Source: Warburgia ugandensis (lineage: Eukaryota > Streptophyta > Magnoliopsida > Canellales > Canellaceae). Taken from it: a DNA stretch of 64,000 nucleotides. A program made the position numbers and the translations under genes. This document shows, in pieces, positions 48,783 through 59,419 of this stretch; within the stretch, counting starts at the first letter, position 1; every line of letters begins with the position of its first letter. Below the pieces are notes generated by a model. That model was not told the DNA's origin. It did not search any database and worked only from the letters and a program-made list of their open reading frames with translations. The stretch covers positions 33,586,684 to 33,650,683 of the forward strand of contig CP141128.1 in assembly GCA_035236585.1 (NCBI GenBank), in the 5' to 3' direction.

Positions 48783-49598
48783 CAGTGGGACCAAGTTACT
48801 TTGAGAGCCTTGTTAGAGGATACATTGAGAGCCTTGTTCAGATGCTAGAGGATACATTGAGAGCCTTTGCACTAGACTGGAATGATTGTTGGGACAAGAA
48901 TCTACCCTTGTTAGAGTTTGCTGACAACAATAGTTATCATTCGGGAAATTGATACTACTCCATATGAGGCATTATATGGTAGACCATGCTGAACACCGAT
49001 ATGCTTGAGTGACATAGGTGAGACGTAGTTCACTTGATCCGAGTTGATAGAGTAGTGTGTTGATACGGTATGACTAATTTAGAGGCTTCTGTTAGCTATG
49101 TATACATGTAGAAGAGCTATGTAAATTTGAGAAGGACAGATTTGGAGTTTCAAATTGAGGAGCACATCCTTTGGAAGGTATCTTCTACCAAGGGTGCAAT
49201 GAGATTGGGGAGAAGGGTAAGCTAAGCCCAAGATTTGTGGGACTATTTGAGATACTCGTGAAGATAAGCATAGTTGCCTATAGGTTAGCTTCCCTCCCTC
49301 ACTAATGTATTTAGTGTTTCTATGCTAAGGAAATTTGTCGCAAACCCTACTCATATAATGGATTAGGTACCAACTGACCTACAACTAGATTTGACATTTT
49401 AGAGCAACTAGTATAGATATTTGATAGGAAAGAGAGGATTTTGAGGACCAAGATGATCCCCCTTGTCAAGGTCATGTGGAAGCATCACTTTTATGAGAAG
49501 GCCACATGGGAGGTTGAGAAGGATATGAGGCAACACTTTTCGATGTTGTTCTAACTTGTTTGATCCATATTTACACAACTTTGGTGATGAAATTTTTA
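48783..49598 (+). pseudogene. Gypsy-E integrase C-terminal relic
   Basis: Plus strand, several frames: DTLRAFALDW, LPLLEFADNN, a decayed Y-ALYGRPC block, EFQIEEHILWKVSSTKGAM, VFSVSMLRKFVANPTHIMD, and a chromodomain-like remnant ending near 49553. Same gypsy chromovirus-type integrase end as in Gypsy-A and Gypsy-F but much more eroded. A short duplication, GAGAGCCTTGTT with GAGGATACATT, recurs at 48803-48865. Confidence 0.82.
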
Positions 49599-49611
49599 TA
49601 AGGGTGAAGAG
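49599..49611 (+). other. Polypurine tract of Gypsy-E
   Basis: TAAGGGTGAAGAG before LTR start TATAATATAC; decayed but in the expected place. Confidence 0.6.
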
Positions 49612-50091
49612 TATAATATACATAAATATATAATTCCAATTAATAAATCAATGTATTTATAAAAAAAGAGGGTAAATTTATTTATTAATTTAATCAATTA
49701 ATATGTATATGTCTTAGTTGTTAACAAAAATATTTGAACAACACATCAAGGAATTACGTTAGGATAACAACTAAGGAGGGATTGCTGGGGTGATCTGGAG
49801 ATTTAGAAACAAATTTTGAAGATGAAGGAGAGATTAAAAAACACATGAGTAATTACTAAGTAAATTTTGAAAAGCTAATTATAATATTGGCTAGGGTGTA
49901 ATTGCAAAATTTATCCTGGCAAGGATATATTTGAAAAAAATGAGTGAAGTGAAGGGTTTTAATTGAGCTTAAACAAGTGGGCCTCAATGCAACATATGGG
50001 ATCTGGGCCATCCATGTCGGGACACAGGCCAAAGGCAGCTATCTCCCCACTTAAGGCCACCTATCCATCCTTCTTTTGCAATGTACCTAAG

Positions 50092-50100
50092 TATAAAATG
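50092..50100 (+). promoter_or_regulatory. TATA box of family E LTR
   Basis: TATAAAATG followed by a purine-rich leader, about 480 bp from the LTR start. Confidence 0.5.
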
Positions 50101-53100
50101 AAGAAAAAACATAGGGGAGGCTAGAATTCCAGCCCATGTATAGAGGAAAGAGGCAGATGCATAGAGCAAGGAGGAAGTTGAGCTACAAAGGAGGAGAGGA
50201 TTGAGTGTGAGCTTGTAGAACTCAAAGGAGAAGGAGAGAAGGAGCTTGGGGAGGGGCTGAACATGAAGTTCAACCTGAGTTGGAGCTCCACTCAGATAGT
50301 AGGAAAACTTGTAACCTAGAAAATTTTTCAGGTCTCTCAAGCTCATTTTCATGTAGGGGACTTTTCTTGGAAGAATTACTAATATTAGCTTGGTTTAGCT
50401 AAGCTAAGCAACATGTTTTTTGCAGATTTTACATGGAGTTTTCTCTGTATCAAAAATATCATGCATAGGAAGCTTTTCCTTAAATCCAACTTTGATATTG
50501 CTTGATTTTGTTCATTGTTTATCCACTAATTTCATGCTACATGATCAAGGTTTGTAGCTTCAATGCATGATTGGAAATTTTGCTCATGATACCTCAGATC
50601 TTTTGAGTATAGAGCTGAAATAGGAATGCTGTATTTCTAAGATTGCATGCAAAGAGAGAGAATAGGGATTCCATTGATATGAGAAACACCTTTGTGATCT
50701 ACCTCTCTTCAAAAATCCTTTTCTAGTTTCTTTTCCTTGATATCTACACTTTACTTGGTACTCTTAAGTAGTGTTTTTGAAGTATTTACTTGAATGCTTG
50801 ATGGTGAAAGATGAAACAAGGATTATCTGCACCATTTTCTGGCATACGGTTGCATGAAAGTAGCACACAACCCCTGCTGAGAAGAACTATAAGTTTTGAC
50901 TTAAATGACTAAGATGTTTCATTGATTATCTAGATAGGACATTAGATGTTCCATGCATGTTAAAAAATTTCATTGTATTTGATAAATTTTGCTACTGAGG
51001 TGCCAGACAGGGAAAGCAACAGCATTTTCTATAGGATTTTGTGTAGGAAAATGGTGCCAAGCTTCATTTTCTAAACCTCTTAAGAAAACAAAATGGGAGT
51101 GACCATAATGATTGGACTTAATAAGATCAGAATGTTTTTAAGAAAAGAAACGTTCAACAAAAGGAAAAGAAAGAAAATTTTGGAAAGAATTTAGAAGGAT
51201 GACTAAGGGGGAAGGCACACCATCTCCTGCATAGTTACGTAGGAAAATTTGGGTCCAAACTTAGTCTAAAACACCTTAAACTCCACTCCAAATGTTAAAA
51301 CTAAAATAGTAAATCTTTTAAGCATAATCCTTAAGCTCTAAGAGTGACTAAAACTTACCATAGTGAACCCATTCAATCATGACAATGATGCACTATGGTA
51401 GGAGACTTTGAATCATATTCCTTGCACAACTTCAGCAGGAAATGATGCCCTATGTTTTTCTATCTCCATTCATGATTATCATTTCAAAAACCAAATAGGA
51501 GTAGGAATTTAAGCAAGATTTCCTATTCATTCAAAAATGTAGATGACCTTGAAACATTGGTGGATACTATACAAATTCAAATTAAAGGGGAAATGAAAAC
51601 TGTCTTAAACCTAGATAGACATGTAGGGTAAACATAGGCAAGAGTAGGAGACACTTGGAAATACTAAAGATATTGACTTAAGATACATGTTTTCCAATGA
51701 CCTAATGTCCTACAACTTAGTCAATCAAATCCTATGAACATAGGCAAGGGAGACATATGCCTTTTTACTACCTAAACTTTAGCAAATTTCATTCCTAGGA
51801 ATCTAGCTAAAGTGAAGTGCACACTTAGTCATACCTAGAATCTAATTTGGGTCCAGCTATAACTACACACACTTTAGAAACTAAGAACCTAAGGACAAAC
51901 AGGAGCACTCATTTGAGATAACATCATATACTTATTGGGGAACCAAATGAAAGCCAAACATAAAGATCTTGACAACCAAGCAACCAAGATGACCTCTTGT
52001 ATAAATATGTAAATTTCCCAATAGATGATTTTAGTACCCTTAGCACCCTTTTACTATGAAGCTTTATTATGAACTTTCACTTGTCAACACCCCACTAATT
52101 GATAAATTTCTCTCCTATAAGATTATGGTAGAATGACCTAATAAGGATTAGCACTATGAAGCTATGAGCCTATAAACCAAATTGAAACAGGTTTGTTTGT
52201 TAAAGGAGAATTATTAAACATTGCGATCTTTGTGATCAACACTATAAAAAGGACTAGCCAGGGTATAGTATTGACATGACATCATGTGTATCTTAGACTT
52301 AAGGACTGTAGTAAAATGGTCATACTCCTCTAGTTTATAATAATGTAACTCCTTAGTGTTGTGCAACACTAAGTTAATTGAACTAGGATCGTAAGCCAAA
52401 GCTACTTGGTTAACTTGGAAACATTATTAATTAAATAAACTCAAAATGATAGAAGGAATAGTGCATCAAATATATGACTTATACTAAAGTGAAAAGACTA
52501 CCAACCAAGGGAAATCTTTAAAATACTAAATATGATAATGTTAGAGGTAGAAATAAAGACACATGTTCTTGTTAAACAAATAACTAATGCCAAATCTTCA
52601 CAAAAGGACAACATCAACTAAGGATACTCCATAATATAAGAATTGAGATTCTCAAAACATCTAATACTATTAGAATGGGATGCCAATACATGACACACCA
52701 TCATATCATAATTCAAAATTTTCCATGTTTTTGACCAATGGATTTATGGGTTTTGTTTTTCATCAATACTTAGATGATCTTTACATGAGTAGCAGTGAGC
52801 CATGGGTTTAAGGATTCACATTAAAGATTTTGGTCAGGCTCCTAGAATACCATAAATCCCAAATTGCTCATCAGGTGCACTATGTGAGTGTGCTATAAGT
52901 CTTAGAGATCCTATATTAGGAGGTGTAGTTGGAAATTGACCTCTGATATGAGATTAGTACCACCCCTAGGATGGAGATGTCGGCCAGTAGGAGTAGCTTC
53001 TCATGGTGAAGTGTCTGAGGGGTAGCCTGGTCGCCCCCATGAGGTTTTGTGAGTCGAGGCTGTATGCTAGTGATTTCTAGAGAGTTTAAACCTTCTCCCT

Positions 53101-53372
53101 CATGGTAGGACTATATGCCATTGTATTGTCCATGGTGGTAGGATTGTGTACTAGTGTTATGGTACGATTAGTTTTCCATGGAGATGTGGGCATGGATTTT
53201 CCTTTGTGGATTGAGGGCTATGCGCATTGGTTGAGCCTCAACTATGTCGAGCAAATTGGATTGACAAGCTTATCAGATTCTTCTAGAAATTGCAGATGAT
53301 TTAGGATCATAAATTTATACGTGGATCTTGTTTTACATGTTGTGATTTTCACTTTAGAAACTATGTGCATCT

Positions 53373-53391
53373 ACACACACACACACACACA
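53373..53391 (+). repeat. (AC)n microsatellite
   Basis: About nine AC units inside LTR E. Confidence 0.9.
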
Positions 53392-53929
53392 TGCTATTTC
53401 TATGCCCTATTTTAGGTGTGCTAGCTTGTATTAGTTTTTCTTCCTATCGTGAGAGGTTATTTTGCTCACCTCCCTACAACCAACATTTCAGGTGGCACTC
53501 TAAGTAGCTAGAGCATAAGGGACCTAGGAAAGGCGAACTTACTTGGATCAGTTTAGATGAGAGATTTTTGGTGTAGTCATTTGGATAGAATCAATGTATA
53601 GGACTTCATTTTGGGACTGTATATAATTTAATTTCCATTGGAACATGGGATGATTATATTTATGGATTGTTATATTTATTTGAATGGCCTATGTGACTTT
53701 ATTTATGAAGTGTAGGTGGTTTTGTACATCTAACCATTCTTAGGTAAGAAGACTATTATTTTACATATATGTTGAGGTTTTACTATAACACCCATAAAGA
53801 AGTTGATGAATTTCCAAAATTACTTATGTATTATCGATCTGCTCATGTTTTTCAAAACAAGGAAATTTTCACTACTTTTTAAACTTAAAAATTGATAAAT
53901 ATTTACAAAAACCCAGGATCTTACATATT

Positions 53930-53941
53930 TTGTTATCAAAG
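53930..53941 (+). other. Primer binding site of Gypsy-E (tRNA-iMet type)
   Basis: TGTTATCAAAGC, two changes from TGGTATCAGAGC, five bases after the LTR end. Marks the LTR to its left as a 5' LTR. Confidence 0.7.
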
Positions 53942-53959
53942 CACATGCGATATTGTTCA

Positions 53960-55220
53960 CAAATAGAGCCACTGAAGATTAATGTGTCAACATTTCGGAG
54001 AGTTAAATCCTAGACCTAGGTAAAGATCTTAGTTGTAATACTTAAGAAAGAAGTCTTATTAGAATCTTGGTTGTTTTTGGATGACTCCATCGAGATATAG
54101 TGCTGGCTTGCCAGCACCACTAAATGCACTAATAGAAGATAGGGCCAAGGGTAGCAGTCCAGCCCGAGGTGACCCACTTGATGAGGTCGTTGATCACTCA
54201 CTTTAGAGGATGACTTAGAGGTTGCAAACCTTAGTTGGCACATTAGGTGCAAATAGGGTAGTGGATTCAAAAGGAGAGGGATGTCCCGCAGCATACAGCC
54301 TTCTCAAGAGATTTAGGAGGATTTCCCCCAAGTTCTCTAGTAGAGATAGCCTAGAGGTAGCAGATACTTAGTTGTTTCATGTGGATATGATTTTTGAGGC
54401 GATGGCAGTGCTGGAGGATCATCGAGTAGCACTGGCCACATTTTTCTCTCCGATGATATAGCGCAGTGGTGGCTAATTGTTAGAAGGAGTTTCTTTGAGG
54501 TTGAATGATGTGATTAATTGGGATGACTTCAATGATATCTTCATAGACAAATTCCTTCCCCACATCTTTAAGAGAAGATGGAGCTTGACTTTATGACACT
54601 CATGTACGGCATGAGGACTATGGCATAGTATGAGGTGGAGTTCTCTCAAATATGTGTGTTTGCGCTAGAGGTGTGTTCTTTAGAGCAGAGGGAAGCCTAA
54701 AAATTTGTTCAAGGGCTGAAGTTTGACCTACCTAAAGTGCTAGATTTTGGATTTGCAGCCCACCATTGTAGCTCTAGCTATGGAGCTTGTTTAAATTTTG
54801 GAGTGCGAGTTGAGAGATGCTAGCAGAGATAGGGGCAAATTAGGTGGCCTTAAGCCATTGGTAGGAGTCAAGAAGAAGAGATTTGTTCTTAGAGGATGGT
54901 TGCACAACCTATCCAACCAGTGCAAGATCATGCCAGAGGTAAAGACAGTGATCATGAGGTGTGTCAGAGGTGTCAGCGTCATCATCTAGCCAAACCCGGT
55001 TTTGTACTAGGTTGATGTTTTACATTTGACCAATAGGACCTCATGGCATGGGACTATCCCAAATCTAGTATATTGGGACTACCTCGGTGACATTAAAGAT
55101 GAGATTAGGCATCTTGGTAGGACTAGGTGCTTAGAAGTTAGGGGCCAGCATCCACTCTTACCACCAACTAGGCTCGCACATCTAGCACCATCATGGAAGG
55201 TGTTCTTCTTGCTATAGATA
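53960..55220 (+). pseudogene. Gypsy-E gag relic
   Basis: Follows the primer site. Translation in changing frames gives a gag-like run at about 54580-54750 (ELDFMTLMYGMRTMA, YEVEFSQI, EVCSLEQREA, FVQGLKFDLPK), matching the F-L-x-L-x-Q-G..SV..Y...F..L..Y block and R-F..GL of gypsy capsids, and a CCHC-knuckle remnant CQRCQRHHLAKPGF at about 54960-55010. Many stops. Confidence 0.7.
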
Positions 55221-55232
55221 GACTTGCACGTG

Positions 55233-55510
55233 TGATATTGATCCTAGATCCACTCATTCTTTCATCTCGAATAGTTTTGTTGCATTCTTGGATGTTCCTT
55301 CAAGTAAACTTGGATTTCTGTTAGATGTTAACATGTGGGTGGGTGAATGGATGATAGTACAAGAGTTTGTCCAGGATGTACATATGTTTATCTTAGTCAA
55401 GAGGATGAGTGCAGACCTCATTATACTAGATGTAACAAACTTTTATATTATATTGTGCATGGATTGGTTGGATGAGCATAGAGCCCTAGTTGATTCCAGG
55501 AAGAAGCAAG
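55233..55510 (+). pseudogene. Gypsy-E protease fragment, cut by LTR insertion
   Basis: Retropepsin-like: DIDPRSTHSFISNSFV (the D-S-G triad reads D-P-R), LDVPSSKLGFLLDV, then ADLIILDVTNFYIILCMDWL, equivalent to the DVILGMDWL block of Gypsy-A. Open for over 90 codons to DSRKKQ, where the LTR starting at 55511 cuts in. The changed active site would make it inactive even without the insertion. Confidence 0.82.
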
Positions 55511-56164
55511 TGTAACAACCCCAAAATTCTACTATTGCATGATCAAGGTATGAGTTTTCTAGTAGCATAACTTTTTATGAAAATAAAATCAGGAACTCAA
55601 AAATAAATAGTTAGATTTTACTTAGAAAATGGAATCCAACGACCCAAAGAACACTAAAAAAGGAGTTCGAATGAGGAAGTTATGAGACTTCAAAGTCAGG
55701 GCTATTTTGGTAATTAAAAGTTAAAAAAAAACCTTAGAACTTGAAATTGAAATTACTAAATCTAGATTCTACTCGATGACAAGAATCCAATGACACTAAG
55801 TTTGCTGAAATCGGAGATTGGACGAATAAATGGTAATTTTCTTTTAGAGGGGTATTTTAGTAATTTCTCTAGAGGGCCCCACGTGCAAAATTTTGACGTC
55901 TGGTAGCATAAGGTAATTAGAAAACCCATCATGAGTGGAGGTCACACACATGTGATTGAAATGATGATGTTTCATAAGGGAAAAACATCATTAACATAAA
56001 CTAAATTAAAAAGAAAAAGAAATAATTTATAATAACAAAAAGGAAGGGTCATATTGATATTGGCACCCCCCTTTTTATGACTTTCCAAAAGAAGAACAGA
56101 TCATATGATCTATCCTCCAACCATGAAACCCAAACTCGACAACAATGAGAGAACCGATGGAAAA

Positions 56165-56211
56165 GAAGAAGAAGAAGAAGAAGAAGAAGAAGAAGAAGAA
56201 GAAGAAGAAGA
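56165..56211 (+). repeat. (GAA)n microsatellite
   Basis: About 15 GAA units, then an imperfect GA-rich run to about 56250, inside LTR C'. Creates artificial Glu-, Lys- or Ser/Leu-run reading frames on both strands. Confidence 0.95.
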
Positions 56212-56701
56212 AAGAAGAAGGAGAAGGAGAGGAGAGAAGAGAGAGGGAGGAGGAGTGGAAGCCCAGTCACTCCAAAAAATGGTGCTATTACTGGAAAATA
56301 GGGATTTTGTGTTTTTTAGGTCACTAGAGAAATAGAGCTTGCTAGAGATGATGGTGACTCCGATCTCTAATCCGATTGGTGGATTTATACTATAGAAGGG
56401 CATGATCAAAAGCCCTTTTGTTTTGTAGTAATCTGAGAGGAAACAATACTGGATCGAAGTGGGAATAGTGCACGCACGAAGGGTTGCCGAAAAAATTCAA
56501 TAGAGAACTGCCTTCTTTGGTGGCGATGCAGGATGTTGATCACTCCACAGGTAATTTCTTTGCTAGTTTTGTTTCCTTTTGCTCTCTTGCAGCTAATGTA
56601 GCTCCATTGTTGCACCAACCACCTACATGGTCAAATTTTCCCTCATCTTCCCCAACAGGCACACTACCTGAGCTGACCATCTTCCATTAGATTGGCATAG
56701 C

Positions 56702-59419
56702 TGTGACGACCCGGGTTTTCCCATGCATTTTTAAATGCAATATCTAATTCCTAAGGCAGGATGCATCCCTATTTGAAAACCATTTTATGAAAACCATGCA
56801 ATGCAACGGAAAATCTTTTGTTTTAAACTCATTTGAAAACCCCGAGTGTCATTTGCTTTCACAACAAAAGTAGTTGTTGAAAAACTTCAGAAATCATAAA
56901 TGTTTTTCCCCAGGTCTATCCAGTCACAGCACACAGTCCAACTGCAAATAAATACAAATACATGTCCAAAGGGTAGAGAGTTTACTTACATGTATAATTG
57001 TCTCCTATTTGATTCACTTGCTCGTAGTACTAATATTTCCTGAGGCGTCTTTTATTTGTGAGTGGAACTATCCTAAAAAATGTTAAAGATAGGGTGAATA
57101 TATACTACACTCAGTAGGAGTCTATCACTACTAGTTTTGCAATGCATGCTATGTTTAAAATCATATGCTCTTAAAAACATGTGTATGTTCGAACAACCAT
57201 GTTCAATATCGATATTAAAAACCACTGTCGAATTGAAATGATGACGACTTAAAGAATAGCATAATCCAAGTCGAAAGTATTATATATCATAAACATAATG
57301 ATATGCATAAGATGCTCAACTGAATCCAACTCATGGATATCTAGTATGGTCGACCAACCTCATGTCATGCCATATGCAATGCAATTAAATCCTCAAACCA
57401 TAGGGTCTAACTATACCCACGACCTCGCCGCCTTGTGGTCCCCGGGTACCTGAGGACACAGCGTCATAGCCTCCGCGGGGCATATGACACATCGACCCAG
57501 TGCCGTGACATTAGTGGTAGCCCCCTATACCACATGCAGTCGATGTAGGGACATGCCCTTTTTGGGTGTGGTACCCATTCCACCTAGTAGTGGTAGAGGC
57601 TGGGTGGCCAACCCAGACCCCTCGGCATAGTGCCCACAAGCTTACTAGCCCAAATCATATAAGATCAAACAAGCGAAAAACCTCTTTTTCAAAACCTGTC
57701 CTCTTTGGGTCCCTCACAACTGCCTACCTAGCGTCTTTTGGGCACTCCAGCATCTTTTGGTAACCCTCAAGGACATGCAATTTTTCAAGAACTCAATGCT
57801 CACAAATCATGCGATATATGCAATTGTTTGCAAAACATGTCTATGCATAATGTATTTGTCATATGCATGCTGAATTCGTTTATAAGCTAAAGAAGTCATA
57901 AAATAAGTCATGCTAAACAAATCATATAACTTATACTTTAAAACATGCAGTCTCAAAACAATCATGGCTCTTTTTAAAAGTCTAGAAGCAATAGAGCACC
58001 TACCTCAAAGTCTCTTAGAGTCGCGTCCTTTATCACTTCAACCCGTCCCTGTGTCTCATTTATAAACTCCTGGGTATGAATGGATGCAAGGAGTCCTTAT
58101 TAATTTCAATCCATTTAGACATTAGATTGCTAGCTCTGCCTTTAGGATCTATGGTCCTTGCCTAATTCATTTGTCAGGCTAGATCCTATGGTGTGGATCT
58201 ACTTTCCAATAGTTAGACTCTGTAATTTATCCTCTAATCCTAACTTTAAAGTCTCGTTAGGTCTGTGTGCCCCAGTTCCCAGGACACCCGTGTATCCTGG
58301 TTGAATCGCGACTGCCTTACATGCGTTCGTGCCCAAAGGCCGTGCTAGGGACGGCATTTTGCACGTGCACATGCATGCTTAAGCGACATGCTATGACGCG
58401 CATCATCGCATGGACGCACCTTATAGCATGGCGCATCTCAGCTTCCAGTGCACCCCATTCACCCTGGCCAAGCCAGGACCCGTGCCCCATGTCGCGTGCG
58501 CACCTGAAGGCCGTACCTGGGACAGTGTACACTTTGTCGTACACCTGGAACCTGTCCCAGGGACGCAGTCCCAGGTGCACGTACAGCATGGCGTCCCTGC
58601 GACTCTTGGTTCATGCAAGATCATCTGAGCCAGTTTGGGGTCATTTTTCAGCCAAGAAATTTGGCTGGAAAATGTCTGAGAATGCTAGATCCAGCCTGGA
58701 TCTAGCCTGAAAGGGGGATGAACCAACGAAGGAGGTAAGGACGTCTTACCTAGGCAGCCTAGGGACGCCCTTTTTCTGGTGGGTGTGCCTACTTGCCGGA
58801 ACGCATGAACCTGGGGAAAAACCCCACTTCCGATGATACCAGAGGAACAAGAGGGGCGGTGGGGAGATGGGTAGAGGAATGGCCGGCCAGACTTGGCTTG
58901 GCCGTTGCCGAAAAACACAAAGGTGAGACTGGTTTGGGACGGGTTTCCAATTTTCCAGAAACCCCAGTCTCAACATGCCGGAAAACTCGTGTTTTTGAGA
59001 GGGGGAGATGGGGCTTTTTATAGCCCTGCTATGATGGTGACACCCTTGGCGGTGGCAGATCCCTCTAGAAAAATCGAGATTTGACGGTTTCTGAAATAAT
59101 CTATGGAGGAAGATGACAGGGGGTGTCATTATCAAAATGGCCCCCTACGTTTTTTGTCATTTTTCATTTTAAATGTTTTCTATTTAAATTACAGAATTGC
59201 CCATGATCTTTAAATGGCCATAACTTCTTCATACGAACTCTGTTTTGGTTGATTTTAGAGGCGTTGGATTCCATTTTTTGAGAAGAATCCAATTATACCA
59301 AGTTTTCTCACAAATTCCTTTGTTTACTATTTTAAATAAAGTGAAACATTTAACTCAGTTTATTTCGTATAGAATGTTCAATTTTCGTTAAAAATAGTGT
59401 AAATTGCTTGGGCATTACA
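56702..59419 (-). mobile_element. Solo LTR, family B, minus strand, nested in LTR C'
   Basis: 2718 bp, TGTGACGACCCGGG (56702) to GGCATTACA (59419); reverse complement of the family at 7661-10506. Target duplication ATAGC (56697-56701) and ACAGC (59420-59424), one mismatch. U3 box at 59219-59272, TATA box 59013-59024, GC-rich block about 58260-58620, core about 57410-57620. No internal region. Its intact TGTAATGCCC start shows that 7661 is a decayed terminus. Confidence 0.9.
59013..59024 (-). promoter_or_regulatory. TATA box of minus-strand family B LTR
   Basis: CTATAAAAAGCC in element sense, about 400 bp from the LTR start, matching 8063-8070. Confidence 0.6.

Larger units (their letters stand above)
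49612..53924 (+). repeat. Family E LTR, 4.3 kb
   Basis: From TATAATATAC (a decayed TGTAATATAC) to CCCAGGATCTTACA. Polypurine tract before it and primer site after it, so it acts as 3' LTR to the integrase on its left and 5' LTR to the gag on its right. TATA box at 50092-50100 (GTATAAAATG), about 480 bp in. It has the GC-rich core (about 52970-53110) and hairpin (GTGAG/CTCAC, 53449-53469) of the other families, but no visible U3 box. (AC)n at 53373-53391. No gene inside; all ORFs are short. Confidence 0.75.

Noticed and set aside
56049..56409. ORFs with long Glu, Lys, Ser or Leu runs
   Set aside because: Translations of the (GAA)n microsatellite in three frames and both strands.
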